From Leptobacterium flavescens (lineage in GTDB: Bacteria > Bacteroidota > Bacteroidia > Flavobacteriales > Flavobacteriaceae), in NCBI RefSeq assembly GCF_010671605.1, contig NZ_JAABOO010000005.1, forward strand, positions 1-61,469: 61,469 bases of DNA, written 5' to 3'. Below are positions 9,275-18,518 of the stretch, one piece after another. The translations under genes and the position numbers were made by a program. Under the pieces are notes generated by a model. The model did not search any database, was not told the DNA's origin, and saw only the letters and a list, made by a program, of their open reading frames with translations. How positions within the stretch are numbered: the first letter of the stretch is position 1; each line of letters opens with the position of its first letter.

Positions 9275-9930
9275 GTTATATTTCTCATAATAATGGATTT
9301 ACCCTGACTTCCAACAGGGATGAAGATCCTTTGAGAAAAACACTGGCTCCGCAAAAGCTTACAAATATAGAAGGACAGACCGTTGTAGCTCCCATAGATG
9401 AGGAGAATAACGGTACCTGGATCGCGGCATCAGATGGGAGAGTAGCATGCCTCCTGAACGGTGCTTTCGTGAAGCACCAGCGAAACCTGCCTTACAGAAA
9501 GAGCCGTGGGCTGATAGTACTGGAAGCATTTGAGCACAGTTCCTTTTCCGATTTTGTCGAGGAAGTGGATCTTCACAATATAGAACCCTTTACACTTGTA
9601 CTTGCCGAAAAAGGTAAATTACAGGTGTTGATATGGGATGAAACGACTAAACATCATGAGGTTCTCGATCATACAAAATCCCATTTATGGTCGTCCAGTA
9701 CCCTTTATACAAGGGATGCCCATAAGATAAAATTGAATTTTTTTAATAACTTTATAAGTGAAGGAAATTTAGGATCCGAAAAGATCCTGGATTTACATGG
9801 CCTTAATGATGATAATCTGTTTATTCTAAACCGACCTAAAGTGCGGACTGTAAGTATAACTCAGTTTGTTTCGGATTCGGAAGAAATAAACCTGGATTAT
9901 AATCTGAAAAGAGAAAGCGTTAGCGCCTGA
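9262..9930 (+). CDS. NRDE/TANGO2-family protein
   Basis: 222 aa. It begins MCTVSYI and carries the name-giving NRDE motif (residues 18-21), followed by DNGTWIAAS-like NGTWIAASDGRVACLLNG. The family (TANGO2/NRDE) belongs to the Ntn-hydrolase fold, in which Cys2 would be the nucleophile. The molecular role in bacteria is not established. It overlaps the upstream DinB-like gene by 13 bp and is followed 43 bp later by the ATP-grasp gene. Confidence 0.82.
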   Translation: MCTVSYISHNNGFTLTSNRDEDPLRKTLAPQKLTNIEGQTVVAPIDEENNGTWIAASDGRVACLLNGAFVKHQRNLPYRKSRGLIVLEAFEHSSFSDFVEEVDLHNIEPFTLVLAEKGKLQVLIWDETTKHHEVLDHTKSHLWSSSTLYTRDAHKIKLNFFNNFISEGNLGSEKILDLHGLNDDNLFILNRPKVRTVSITQFVSDSEEINLDYNLKRESVSA

Positions 9931-9973
9931 TAAGTTCTGAGTACCCAACCTGATTTTAATTGAAAAGATCTTA

Positions 9974-11029
9974 ATGAAAAACGTGTTACATAAAATAAGG
10001 CAGCACCCGTTTTATATTAAGTGTTCCAGTTGGGAATACTGGCCTATGCAGTTTTTGTATTTGCCGGTATATATTCAGCACCTATGGCTGAGCCTGAAGG
10101 CCCGCCATCCCTTCTTTTTCCTGGTAACCAATCCCGCAATAGACGAAGGTTTTATTCTGAGTGATTCCAAATACAGGACCCTGCAATTGGTTCCAGACCC
10201 TCACAGGCCCAAGTCATTTTTGGTCAATAAGAACAGCTCAGGAAAAGAAGTGCTGGCTCAAATGGAAGAATCCGGAATATCTTTCCCGATCATCCTGAAA
10301 CCAGATATCGGATACAGAGGCCTTTTGGTTCATAAACTGGATGACGTATCAGAACTGGAAGATGTGATCACAACAATTACTGTAGATCATATTGTTCAGG
10401 AATACATCGACTTCCCGGTAGAGATCGGAGTGTTTTATTACAGATTACCGAATGAATCCAGAGGGATCATCCCCTCCATAACCATCAAGGAATTCCTTAA
10501 GGTAAAAGGAGACGGAAAGCATACACTGGAAGAACTGGTACATCAGAATCCGAGGGCTATACTTCAATTGGAAAAACTCAGAAGGAATTTTAAAGATCAG
10601 TGGAATACTGTTCTCCTAAATGGAGAAGAGTTGATCCTGGAACATATAGGGAACCACAACAGAGGAACCAAATTTGTCAATGCCAATGACCTGTACGATG
10701 AGGACCTTCAACAGGTTTTTGACGAATTGAACGGCAAGATGAAAGGCTTTTATTTTGGCAGATTTGATATTCGTACTAAATCTATAGAAGATCTCAAAGC
10801 GGGACAAAACTTTAAAATACTTGAAGTAAACGGAGTAGGGGCAGAACCTACCCATGTTTACGACCCTAACTACAAGCTGATCCCGGCCTGGAAAGAAATG
10901 CTTCATCTGTGGAGGGTGATCTTCAAGATTGCTATTCAGAACAAAAAATCCGGGATAGAATACCCCTCACTGTCTGAAGGAAAGCATCGATGGGATGATT
11001 ACAGGGATTACAAAAAGGTCTTCCAGTAA
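9974..11029 (+). CDS. ATP-grasp protein (D-Ala-D-Ala ligase-like fold)
   Basis: 351 aa, no signal peptide. An N-terminal aromatic-rich region (residues about 1-55, with QFLYLPVYIQHLWLSLKARHPFFF) precedes the ATP-grasp domain: FPIILKPDIGYRG (nucleotide-binding lysine), HIVQEYIDFPVEIGVFYYR, GDGKHTLEEL, and the Mg-binding end FYFGRFDIRTKS...FKILEVNGVGAEPTHVYDP. The architecture suggests a carboxylate-amine ligase with an unknown substrate. The first section may sit at the membrane. It lies in the same direction as the NRDE gene and may be co-transcribed with it. Confidence 0.75.
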   Translation: MKNVLHKIRQHPFYIKCSSWEYWPMQFLYLPVYIQHLWLSLKARHPFFFLVTNPAIDEGFILSDSKYRTLQLVPDPHRPKSFLVNKNSSGKEVLAQMEESGISFPIILKPDIGYRGLLVHKLDDVSELEDVITTITVDHIVQEYIDFPVEIGVFYYRLPNESRGIIPSITIKEFLKVKGDGKHTLEELVHQNPRAILQLEKLRRNFKDQWNTVLLNGEELILEHIGNHNRGTKFVNANDLYDEDLQQVFDELNGKMKGFYFGRFDIRTKSIEDLKAGQNFKILEVNGVGAEPTHVYDPNYKLIPAWKEMLHLWRVIFKIAIQNKKSGIEYPSLSEGKHRWDDYRDYKKVFQ

Positions 11030-11099
11030 AACCTTCACATTTTTTTAACAGTTTTATTAGTATCTTGTTTAGCAATTAAATAACCACAAGATATTCCAA

Positions 11100-14000
11100 A
11101 TGAAAATACCTTTACCTTTAAGGCACGGGCTAACCGTCTGCCTTCTCCTTTCTTTTTCCTTAGTATTTGCTCAAGAGGATGAAAAAAAGAAGGATTCCAC
11201 CAAAAAAGCAACAAAAGAATTACCCTTAGAACCTGAGAGAAAAGTGAGTTTTACCACAAATCAGGGAACCTGGCTGTCATTGGATGTCAGCCCTGATGGG
11301 AAAACTGTAATTTTCGATATGATGGGAGATATTTACAGTATTCCGATCACAGGAGGGAAAGCAAAAAAGATCACTGAAGGAATTGCCTATGATGTTCATC
11401 CGAAGTACAGCCCGGATGGAAAATCCATTGTTTTTATTTCCGATAAAAGCGGTTCTGATAATATCTGGACAATGGAGCTGGATTCGAAGGAAAAAAAGCA
11501 GATCACCAAAGACAATAACCAAAACTATTTCTCTGCAGACTGGAGCCCGGATGGCGATTATATTGTCGGGGCAAGAGGAAGAAGGAATATAAAGCTACAC
11601 CTTTATCACAAAGATGGCGGTAAGGGCGCGCAGCTGGTAAAGACCCCGGCTAATTTAAAAATGATCGATCCTGCTTTCAGTGCAGACGGAGATCTGATCT
11701 ATTTCTCGAGAAGAACAGGTGCCTGGAATTATAATGCACAGCTTCCGCAGTATCAGATAGGGACTTATGACCGGGAAGACGGAGATATGGCTGTTGTTAC
11801 TTCCAGATACGGTTCGGCATTTACGCCAACACTTTCTCCCGACGGGAACTGGATGGTGTACGGTAGCAGATTTGAGACCAAAACAGGTTTGGTACTCCGA
11901 AATCTGAAAACAGGAGATGAGAGATGGCTCGCATATCCGGTACAGAGAGATGAGCAGGAATCTATTGCTCCTCTGGGTGTTTTACCGGCTATGTCCTTTA
12001 CACCCGACAGTAAAAACCTTATTGCTTCCTACGGAGGGAAAATATACTCTATTTCCGTGGCGAATAACCAGGCTAAGGAAATTCCGTTCACAGTTGATGT
12101 GACGCTGGAAATGGGGCCGCAACTTTCTTTTAAATACCCCATAGATGATAAAGAAGAAGGTTTTGTTACCCAGATAAGAGGAGGCGTACCTTCTCCTGAC
12201 GGATCAAAACTGGCATTTACCGCCTTAAACCGTTTGTATGTAATGGATCTTCCGAACGGGAAGCCAAAGAGATTGACCAAACACGATTTTACCGAGGCAC
12301 AACCTGCCTGGTCTCCCGACGGGAAGTCTATTGTGTTTACCAGCTGGCAACCTACCGGAGGACATTTATATAAAGTGAATGTAAGCGGAAGGGCAAATGT
12401 AGAACAACTTACTACCGAACCCGGAATATATACAAGCCCGGCCTGGTCTTATAAATCCAACAGGATAGTTTTTATAAAAGGAGCTTCACAGGCATATAAA
12501 AATGCCATAGGACCTTTTGCTGCCGGAGCACAGGAAGACCTGGTCTGGATACCGGCTTCCGGAGGTAAAATAACGCTTATTGATAAATCTAAAGGAAGAG
12601 CAGTTCCGCATTTTACAAAGATCAATGACAGGATATACCTGAATCATCCTCAGAAGGGATTGATATCCCTGCGCTGGGATGGAACCGATGAAAAGGAACA
12701 CCTTAAACTTACGGGAATAACCACCTACGGTTCTTCTTCGGGTATCATAGACAGTCATGACGATCACACGGCTTCTTTATTGCCTTCGAACGAAGAAGCG
12801 TGGAGAGAGAATAACAGAGCTTCCAGGCCTTCGGAAATCAGGATCTCACCTGACGGAAAGAGCGCCCTGGCTAAAATTAATAATGATATTTATACGGTAA
12901 CTATCCCTAAACTGGGACAGACTCCGCAGATATCACTAGCCAAAGCCGAGAATGCAGCATTTCCAGCAAAGAAATTAACCATCCTAGGAGGGGAGTTTCC
13001 TTTCTGGGCAGCAGACAGCAAAAAAGTACACTGGTCATTGGGAGCAAGTCATTTTATATATGACCTTGATAAATCCAAAGCATATAGCGACAGCTTAAAA
13101 CTAGCTGCAAAAAAGGAAAAAGAATTAAAAGAAAAGGAAAAGAAGAAGGACAGTACGGATACAAAAGACAAGTCCAAAAAGGATGAGAAGAAAAAGCCTT
13201 CCAAGTTTAAAGCCGAAGAATTAAAGATCAAGGTAGCTTACAAGAGAGCAATACCCAAAGGAAGAGTTTTACTTAAGGGTGGCCGTATCATTACCATGAA
13301 AGGGAATGAAGTTATCGAAAATGGCGATATTCTTATTGAGAATAACCGTATTAAAGCTATAGGAGCGTCCGGAAACCTTAATGTTCCGGGAGGAACCACA
13401 ACGATCGATGTGAGCGGAAAAACCATTACTCCCGGCTTTGTGGATACCCATGCCCATATGTGGCCCAACTGGGGTGTTCATAAAAACCAGGTGTGGATCT
13501 ATTCGGCTAACCTGGCCTATGGCGTAACGACCACCAGAGACCCTCAAACGGCAACAACAGATGTATTGACCTATGCCGATATGGTGGATGCGGGAATGAT
13601 TCACGGTCCAAGAGTGTACAGTACAGGTCCCGGAGTTGGTTTCTGGGCGTATAAGGTTACTGATCTTGATCACGCCAAGGATATCTTAAAACAATACAGC
13701 GAATACTACAATACCAAAACCATAAAGATGTACCTGGTAGGGAATCGCCAGCAAAGACAATGGATCATTATGGCGGCTAAAGAACTTAAATTAATGCCTA
13801 CCACAGAGGGAGGGCTGGACTTTAAGCTTAATATGACACAATTGCTGGATGGATATCCGGGACACGAACATTCTTTACCGATCTACCCGATATATAAAGA
13901 TGTGATTCAGAGTGTTGCACAGTCTAAGATGGCAGTAACTTCTACCTTGCTGGTTTCCTACGGGGGCCCCTGGGCGGAAGAGTATTTTTATGCAACTGAA

Positions 14001-14516
14001 GAACCTTATAAGGATAAAAAACTGCAGTATTTCACTCCTTACAGAGAACTGGCAGGAAAGTCCAGACGAAGAGGAGCATGGTTTATGGAAGAAGAACATG
14101 TATTCCCGAGGCATGCTGAATTTACGAAGGACCTTGTGGAAGCAGGAGGAATGGCAGGTATCGGTAGTCACGGACAATTGCAGGGGCTTGGTTATCACTG
14201 GGAGCTGTGGGCAAATGCCAGCGGAGGTATTTCTACCCATGATGCCCTTAGAGTAGCAACTATCATAGGAGCGGAAGCGATCGGTCTTGACGGAGATCTG
14301 GGATCCCTGGAGGCCGGAAAACTTGCGGATATACTTATTATGGAGAAAAATCCACTGGATAATATCCGTAACACCAATACGCTAACGCATGTTATTAAGG
14401 AAGGTGTTATTTATGATGCGAATACCCTGGATGAGATCCATCCGGTTAAGAAAAAAGCCGATAAGTTTTACTGGCAGACGGTAAAACCTGAGGGCCTTCC
14501 CGGAATAAAGGAATAA
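11100..14516 (+). CDS. Exported amidohydrolase with N-terminal WD40/TolB-like propeller
   Basis: 1138 aa. A signal peptide (residues 1-24, ending VFAQ) is followed by a charged linker, then PD40/TolB-type blades (LDVSPDGKTVIFD, VHPKYSPDGKSIVFISDKSG, ADWSPDGDYIV, AWSPDGKSIVFTS) to about residue 640. A lysine-rich linker (about 685-720) leads to a C-terminal amidohydrolase: GKTITPGFVDTHAHMW supplies the HxH metal site, and the family end is SLEAGKLADILIMEKNPL. Relatives are annotated as prolidase/dipeptidase-like or imidazolonepropionase-like secreted hydrolases; the substrate here is unknown. It is a single gene closed by a strong terminator. Confidence 0.88.
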   Translation: MKIPLPLRHGLTVCLLLSFSLVFAQEDEKKKDSTKKATKELPLEPERKVSFTTNQGTWLSLDVSPDGKTVIFDMMGDIYSIPITGGKAKKITEGIAYDVHPKYSPDGKSIVFISDKSGSDNIWTMELDSKEKKQITKDNNQNYFSADWSPDGDYIVGARGRRNIKLHLYHKDGGKGAQLVKTPANLKMIDPAFSADGDLIYFSRRTGAWNYNAQLPQYQIGTYDREDGDMAVVTSRYGSAFTPTLSPDGNWMVYGSRFETKTGLVLRNLKTGDERWLAYPVQRDEQESIAPLGVLPAMSFTPDSKNLIASYGGKIYSISVANNQAKEIPFTVDVTLEMGPQLSFKYPIDDKEEGFVTQIRGGVPSPDGSKLAFTALNRLYVMDLPNGKPKRLTKHDFTEAQPAWSPDGKSIVFTSWQPTGGHLYKVNVSGRANVEQLTTEPGIYTSPAWSYKSNRIVFIKGASQAYKNAIGPFAAGAQEDLVWIPASGGKITLIDKSKGRAVPHFTKINDRIYLNHPQKGLISLRWDGTDEKEHLKLTGITTYGSSSGIIDSHDDHTASLLPSNEEAWRENNRASRPSEIRISPDGKSALAKINNDIYTVTIPKLGQTPQISLAKAENAAFPAKKLTILGGEFPFWAADSKKVHWSLGASHFIYDLDKSKAYSDSLKLAAKKEKELKEKEKKKDSTDTKDKSKKDEKKKPSKFKAEELKIKVAYKRAIPKGRVLLKGGRIITMKGNEVIENGDILIENNRIKAIGASGNLNVPGGTTTIDVSGKTITPGFVDTHAHMWPNWGVHKNQVWIYSANLAYGVTTTRDPQTATTDVLTYADMVDAGMIHGPRVYSTGPGVGFWAYKVTDLDHAKDILKQYSEYYNTKTIKMYLVGNRQQRQWIIMAAKELKLMPTTEGGLDFKLNMTQLLDGYPGHEHSLPIYPIYKDVIQSVAQSKMAVTSTLLVSYGGPWAEEYFYATEEPYKDKKLQYFTPYRELAGKSRRRGAWFMEEEHVFPRHAEFTKDLVEAGGMAGIGSHGQLQGLGYHWELWANASGGISTHDALRVATIIGAEAIGLDGDLGSLEAGKLADILIMEKNPLDNIRNTNTLTHVIKEGVIYDANTLDEIHPVKKKADKFYWQTVKPEGLPGIKE

Positions 14517-14528
14517 TAAATACAAAAA

Positions 14529-14562
14529 ATAAACCCCGGTCATATGACCGGGGTTTTTATTT
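14529..14562. terminator. Strong bidirectional terminator
   Basis: A perfect 26-bp palindrome (14531-14556) with arms AAACCCCGGTCA / TGACCGGGGTTT around a TATA-like centre and T-rich flanks on both sides. It separates the amidohydrolase gene from the converging NTF2-like gene. Confidence 0.9.
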
Positions 14563-14577
14563 TAAACTGTAAAAAGA

Positions 14578-14955
14578 TCAGGCTTTTAATTCTTCGAGCA
14601 GCTTTCTGCTTACAACGGTATCGTAAATAATAGTTAACTTCTCTATCTTATTCAGATCGTTAAAGCAGATAATATCAACTACCTTAAAGCGTACTTTTTT
14701 GTTGTTTTTTAAGGTCCATTCATAATCAAATAGTAATGATATCCTCCTGGAACCTTCTTCTGTAAAGACCCCATCTAACTTCAGGCTGGAATTTGTGGTG
14801 TCGTTATTCAGGTCCCGGTAGAACTCCGATGCAGGCCTTAGCCCGTACAGGGGAGATTCCACTATTCCGTTTTCGGAAAAGAGACTGATCACTCCATCTA
14901 CATTACCTTCTTCCAGATATGTGAGGTATTTTTCGGCTATCTCATTGTATTTCAT
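14578..14955 (-). CDS. NTF2/SnoaL-like small protein
   Basis: 125 aa from ATG at 14955; a two-residue-longer reading starts at TTG 14961 and is less likely. The N-terminal helix (YNEIAEKYLTYLEEGNVDGVISLFSENGIVESPLYG) and following beta strands (RISLLFDYEWTLKNNKKVRFKVVDIICFNDLNKIEKLTIIYD) fit the cone-shaped NTF2-like/SnoaL fold, which often binds small hydrophobic ligands or has isomerase-type activity. No catalytic residues can be assigned. It is a single gene with no clear partners. Confidence 0.65.
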   Translation of the reverse strand: MKYNEIAEKYLTYLEEGNVDGVISLFSENGIVESPLYGLRPASEFYRDLNNDTTNSSLKLDGVFTEEGSRRISLLFDYEWTLKNNKKVRFKVVDIICFNDLNKIEKLTIIYDTVVSRKLLEELKA

Positions 14956-15084
14956 GTGCAAAAGTTAGGTTCTAAAAATACGGCTATATGTGAAATTAAA
15001 GAAAAATATTTGTTGCTCCCCTCACAGGAAGATCGCATTTATTTATTCTCCCAAAAAATAATTTTTCAAAATAGTCCTGTTCGT

Positions 15085-15092
15085 TATCTTTG
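15085..15092 (+). promoter_or_regulatory. -7 promoter box of the HAD/HMG-CoA lyase pair
   Basis: TATCTTTG fits TAnnTTTG, 17 bp before the ATG at 15110. The upstream -33 is only a weak TTTC near 15063. Confidence 0.45.
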
Positions 15093-15109
15093 AGGAAAAG
15101 TTAAAAGCA

Positions 15110-15760
15110 ATGCAACCCTACGTGATATTTGATATGGATGGTGTTCTGGTAGACAGCGAACCTTTTCACAAACAGGTTCTGGCCAGAGCGCTTAGAGAAT
15201 TAGGAGTGGAACTCACATCCGAATATCACAACAGCCTGATCGGAATGGCCGGAATGCCTATCTACAAAAAAATGATCAGCGATTTTGAGTTGAGTATTCA
15301 TCCTCAGGAGCTGATGAGTTTTCATAAAGGCCTTTTTTACAAAGAACTGGAGAACTGTGAAGTTCCTGCTGTTGATGATGTATTGAACTTGCTTGAAACG
15401 CTTAAGCGAGAAAATTTTTCACTTTCCCTTGGATCTTCATCACCTAAAAAACTCATCGATATATTTGTAAACAGACTGGAAATAGGAGATTATTTTGATC
15501 ATCTGGTGAGCAGTGAGGACGTGGAAAGAGGAAAACCATCTCCGGATATCTTCCTTGAAATAGCCAGAAAGTACGATAAGAATGCAGAAGAATTTGTGGT
15601 GATCGAGGATAGCAGGAATGGTGTAATTGCTGCCAAGACGGCCCGGATGAAGTGTATTGGTTTTAAAAACCCGAATTCGGGAAATCAGGACCTTTCCAGG
15701 GCCGATTTAATTATTGAAAGTTTCTCGGACTTATCCGGACAAAGAATAAAAGATTTATAA
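15110..15760 (+). CDS. HAD-superfamily phosphatase/phosphomutase, beta-phosphoglucomutase-like
   Basis: 216 aa, cytoplasmic. All four HAD motifs are present: FDMDGVLVDSEP (Asp8 nucleophile, Asp10 acid/base), SLGSSSPKK (motif II Ser), GKPSPDIF (motif III Lys) and VVIEDSRNG (motif IV acids). The cap domain between motifs I and II is of the small helical type of beta-phosphoglucomutase and sugar-phosphate phosphatases. The exact substrate is open. It is followed 4 bp later by the HMG-CoA lyase gene, so they are probably co-transcribed. Confidence 0.85.
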   Translation: MQPYVIFDMDGVLVDSEPFHKQVLARALRELGVELTSEYHNSLIGMAGMPIYKKMISDFELSIHPQELMSFHKGLFYKELENCEVPAVDDVLNLLETLKRENFSLSLGSSSPKKLIDIFVNRLEIGDYFDHLVSSEDVERGKPSPDIFLEIARKYDKNAEEFVVIEDSRNGVIAAKTARMKCIGFKNPNSGNQDLSRADLIIESFSDLSGQRIKDL

Positions 15761-15764
15761 GGTA

Positions 15765-16628
15765 TTGGAAAAAGTTAAACTTATAGAATGTCCAAGAGAT
15801 GCCATGCAAGGCATTAAGGATTTTATTCCCACTGAAAAAAAAGTACAATATATTCAGTCTTTACTTAGAGTAGGATTTGATACCATCGATTTCGGAAGTT
15901 TTGTTTCACCAAAAGCAATTCCTCAGATGGTAGATACCGCTGAGGTGCTTTCTCAACTAGACCTGTCTCAGACCGATAGTAAATTACTGGCCATTATAGC
16001 CAATGTAAGAGGTGCACAGGATGCAAGTACACATCCCGAGATCGATTACTTGGGATATCCTTTCTCTATTTCTGAGAACTTTCAGATGCGTAATACGCAT
16101 AAGACCATTGCACAAAGTATAGAGATCCTTAAGGAGATCCTGGATATTGCAGATAGATCAAACAAAGAAGTGGTAGCCTATTTGTCTATGGGCTTCGGAA
16201 ATCCTTATGGAGACCCGTGGAATGTTGAGATCGTGGGAGAGTGGACGGAAAAACTTTCCAATATGGGCGTGAGTATCCTGTCTTTATCCGATACCATAGG
16301 AAGTTCCACCCCGGAGATCATTGATTATTTATTCTCTAACCTGATCCCGAAATATCCGGATATTGAATTCGGGGCTCACCTGCATACCACTCCTACCAGT
16401 TGGCATGAAAAAGTAGATTCGGCTTACAAGGCAGGGTGCAGGCGTTTTGACGGGGCAATTCAAGGCTTTGGAGGATGCCCGATGGCCAAGGATGAACTCA
16501 CTGGAAATATGCCTACCGAGAAAATGTTCTCTTATTTTACAGCAGCCAAGGCTCAGACCAATGTAAATGCAATGAGTTTTGAAAGTTCGTATAATGAAGC
16601 GAGCAAGATCTTTACGGCCTACCATTAA
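15765..16628 (+). CDS. Hydroxymethylglutaryl-CoA lyase
   Basis: 287 aa. It cleaves HMG-CoA to acetyl-CoA and acetoacetate at the end of leucine breakdown. The TIM-barrel motifs are visible: VKLIECPRDAMQGI (Arg/Asp of the metal and substrate site), GAHLHTTP (metal-binding HxH) and GGCPMAKDELTGN (catalytic Cys loop). The start is TTG at 15765, because the first ATG (15804) would remove the essential ECPRD motif. The end overlaps the converging ICMT-like gene by 4 bp. The HAD gene 4 bp upstream shares the operon without an obvious metabolic link. Confidence 0.9.
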   Translation: MEKVKLIECPRDAMQGIKDFIPTEKKVQYIQSLLRVGFDTIDFGSFVSPKAIPQMVDTAEVLSQLDLSQTDSKLLAIIANVRGAQDASTHPEIDYLGYPFSISENFQMRNTHKTIAQSIEILKEILDIADRSNKEVVAYLSMGFGNPYGDPWNVEIVGEWTEKLSNMGVSILSLSDTIGSSTPEIIDYLFSNLIPKYPDIEFGAHLHTTPTSWHEKVDSAYKAGCRRFDGAIQGFGGCPMAKDELTGNMPTEKMFSYFTAAKAQTNVNAMSFESSYNEASKIFTAYH

Positions 16629-17056
16629 AAAATACCCGGAATAAGACGGGAAGTTCTCTTTTTATAATTCCCGAACTGCTCCCCGAACTTTTGTGAAAGA
16701 AAATGCTCTTCTCTGTATATTTTTAACAGTAAGATTATTATCAGGCTTATATAAAGTCCCCATTTTATCAGCTGAGGTTGACTTATTACTGTTGGTATAT
16801 AAAAAAGAAGGATGCCCAGGTACATGGGATTCCTGATCCATTTGTAAATTCCTCTTTCAACAAGGAAGTCCGATTTAACTTCAGGCTGGATATTATAGTT
16901 GCCATTTCCCATACTGGCAGCGCCCCATAACATGATCCCTATTCCCAATAGCTGAAATACCATCCATAGATTGATGAAAATAACAGGGCCTCTTGATAAC
17001 AGAAGCGCCATAGAGAGAAACTGCAAGGTTACGAGAATGAGTGACTTAGCTGACAT
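16625..17056 (-). CDS. Isoprenylcysteine carboxyl methyltransferase (ICMT)-like membrane protein
   Basis: 143 aa with four hydrophobic segments. The C-terminal half, VERGIYKWIRNPMYLGILLFYIP...YREEHFLSQKFGEQFGNYKKRTSRLIP, is the SAM-binding signature of the ICMT/PEMT-like group (RNPMYxG, then EE...fG..Y..Y). Bacteria lack prenylated proteins, so the substrate may be a lipid or another small molecule. It is convergent with HMG-CoA lyase, with a 4-bp stop overlap and no room for a terminator. Confidence 0.75.
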   Translation of the reverse strand: MSAKSLILVTLQFLSMALLLSRGPVIFINLWMVFQLLGIGIMLWGAASMGNGNYNIQPEVKSDFLVERGIYKWIRNPMYLGILLFYIPTVISQPQLIKWGLYISLIIILLLKIYREEHFLSQKFGEQFGNYKKRTSRLIPGIF

Positions 17057-17136
17057 AAGGTAAAAATACCGAAAACAAAGGGAGTTTGCCAGATAAATTT
17101 TATTTATCGAAGCCTAAATAGTCATAGCAAAATATT

Positions 17137-17155
17137 ATTTAAAATTAATCTAAAT
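17137..17155. promoter_or_regulatory. Candidate operator 1 of the porin gene (19-bp imperfect palindrome)
   Basis: The sequence from 17137 reads ATTTAAAATTAATCTAAAT. Seven of nine base pairs are symmetric, in a 19-bp layout like Fur-type boxes. It lies 4 bp upstream of the -33 element. A related 19-mer ending TCTAAAT lies at 17209-17227, downstream of the transcription start. AT-richness makes chance symmetry possible. Confidence 0.4.
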
Positions 17156-17159
17156 AAAG

Positions 17160-17190
17160 TTTGTGTATTTATAAATGCGGTCTATATTTG
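17160..17190 (+). promoter_or_regulatory. Porin gene promoter
   Basis: TTTG (17160-17163), 19 bp, then TATATTTG (17183-17190): an exact match to the Bacteroidota sigma consensus TTTG-N19-21-TAnnTTTG. The inferred start site near 17195 leaves a leader of about 40 nt before the ATG at 17235. Confidence 0.8.
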
Positions 17191-17234
17191 CCCCCGTAAT
17201 AAATACTAATTAATAATCAGTCTAAATAAAAGTA

Positions 17235-18413
17235 ATGAAAAAATCACTATTCTTTTTGATAGGATTAGCCAGCACAATAAGTGTGGCACAAACAGTTCAG
17301 GATTCCATCACCTTCGACCCGCAGAAGCAGCAGAACGCGGCTCAGAGGATACTTTCGGGGAACTATGGTAAATCTGTAGTAGTCGGGGCCTATGGAGAGG
17401 TAACTTACAATCAGCCTGAAGGAGATAACGGAGAACTGGATGTACAGAGATTGGTATTACTTTTCGGTTATAAATTCAATGAGAAGACCCAGTTTGTTAC
17501 GGAGGTTGAGTTCGAGCACGTAAATGAAGTTTTTATCGAGCAGGCCTTTGTAAATTATAATGTAGCTCCAAATGTGAGTTTAAGAGGAGGACTTATGCTG
17601 GTACCTATGGGAATTATTAACGAATACCATGAACCTACAACCTTTAACGGTACTGAAAGACCCGCAGTAGATAATGTTATTGTACCTACAACCTGGAGAG
17701 AGATCGGTGTTGGGGTAACAGGTAGATTTAACAATCTTTCTTTGGGATACCAGGCCTATATCTTTAACGGTTTCAGATCTACCGAATTAAACGGTGAAGG
17801 CGGAGTTAATGGTTTCCTTAGAGGATCTAACGGATTAAGAGGTGGTCGTCAGCGTGCTATCCAATCTACGATAGACAGCCCAACTTTTTCTGCTAAACTG
17901 GATTACTACGGATTGCCTGGATTACGTCTTGGATTATCAGGATATTTTGGAGATACTCAGGCCGAGGATGATGTAGAAGATCAGGATGGTGCCAATATCG
18001 GGATCGCTATGGTAGGTTTGGATGCTCGTTATGCATACCAGAGATTTACAGCCAGAGGACAATTTATCTACGCTTCTCTGTCAGGTACCGAAGACTATAA
18101 CAACCTTACCGGAAGAGATCTTGGAAGTGCGTTATTAGGATGGTATGCAGAAGCTGCTTTCAATCTTTTACCTCAGACAAATCAACAGAAATTATTTGCT
18201 TTTGCAAGATATGAGCAATACGATACCCATGCGGATACTGCCGGAGACCTGGTAAGAAATGACGCTTATAACAGAAACGATCTTACTATGGGATTAAGCT
18301 ACCATATTTCGCCTGGTGTTGTATTTAAAGGAGATTATCAGTTCAGGGATAATGCACTCTCTGGATCTGATGTAAATAACAGATTAAACTTTGGTTTAGG
18401 AGTTTGGTTTTAG
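17235..18413 (+). CDS. Outer-membrane porin-like protein
   Basis: 392 aa. A signal peptide (MKKSLFFLIGLASTISVAQ) is followed by alternating beta-strand sequence ending in an aromatic residue (...LNFGLGVWF), as expected for an outer-membrane beta barrel. The sequence FNEKTQFVTEVEFEHVNEVFIEQAFVNYNV...LRGGLMLVPMGIINEYHEP resembles the phosphate-selective (OprO/P-like) porin type of Bacteroidota. The cargo is not identifiable. It precedes an FMN-binding protein and a membrane protein; palindromic sites around its promoter suggest metal- or nutrient-controlled expression (inference). Confidence 0.8.
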   Translation: MKKSLFFLIGLASTISVAQTVQDSITFDPQKQQNAAQRILSGNYGKSVVVGAYGEVTYNQPEGDNGELDVQRLVLLFGYKFNEKTQFVTEVEFEHVNEVFIEQAFVNYNVAPNVSLRGGLMLVPMGIINEYHEPTTFNGTERPAVDNVIVPTTWREIGVGVTGRFNNLSLGYQAYIFNGFRSTELNGEGGVNGFLRGSNGLRGGRQRAIQSTIDSPTFSAKLDYYGLPGLRLGLSGYFGDTQAEDDVEDQDGANIGIAMVGLDARYAYQRFTARGQFIYASLSGTEDYNNLTGRDLGSALLGWYAEAAFNLLPQTNQQKLFAFARYEQYDTHADTAGDLVRNDAYNRNDLTMGLSYHISPGVVFKGDYQFRDNALSGSDVNNRLNFGLGVWF

Positions 18414-18456
18414 AAGAAACAAGTTATCAATTGTACACAGTTTGAAAGTGTTAACT

Positions 18457-18481
18457 AGCTGGGCCTCAAAAGGGCTCAGCT
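18457..18481 (+). terminator. Probable terminator after the porin gene
   Basis: AGCTGGGCC (18457-18465) pairs with GGCTCAGCT (18473-18481), with one G-U, and is followed by ATTTGACTTTTG. The U tract is interrupted. The hairpin ends at the -33 box of the next gene. Confidence 0.55.
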
Positions 18482-18482
18482 A

Positions 18483-18514
18483 TTTGACTTTTGTTTAACT
18501 AAATAATACCTTTG
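18483..18514 (+). promoter_or_regulatory. Promoter of the FMN-protein gene, possibly leaderless
   Basis: TTTG (18483-18486), 20 bp, TACCTTTG (18507-18514) matches the consensus exactly. The ATG at 18519 begins only 4 bp after the -7 element, so transcription would start at or next to the first codon. Confidence 0.75.
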
Positions 18515-18518
18515 CGGC

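Noticed and set aside
15804-16628. Shorter HMG-CoA lyase from the first ATG
   Set aside because: It would delete the ECPRD active-site segment; the TTG start at 15765 is needed.
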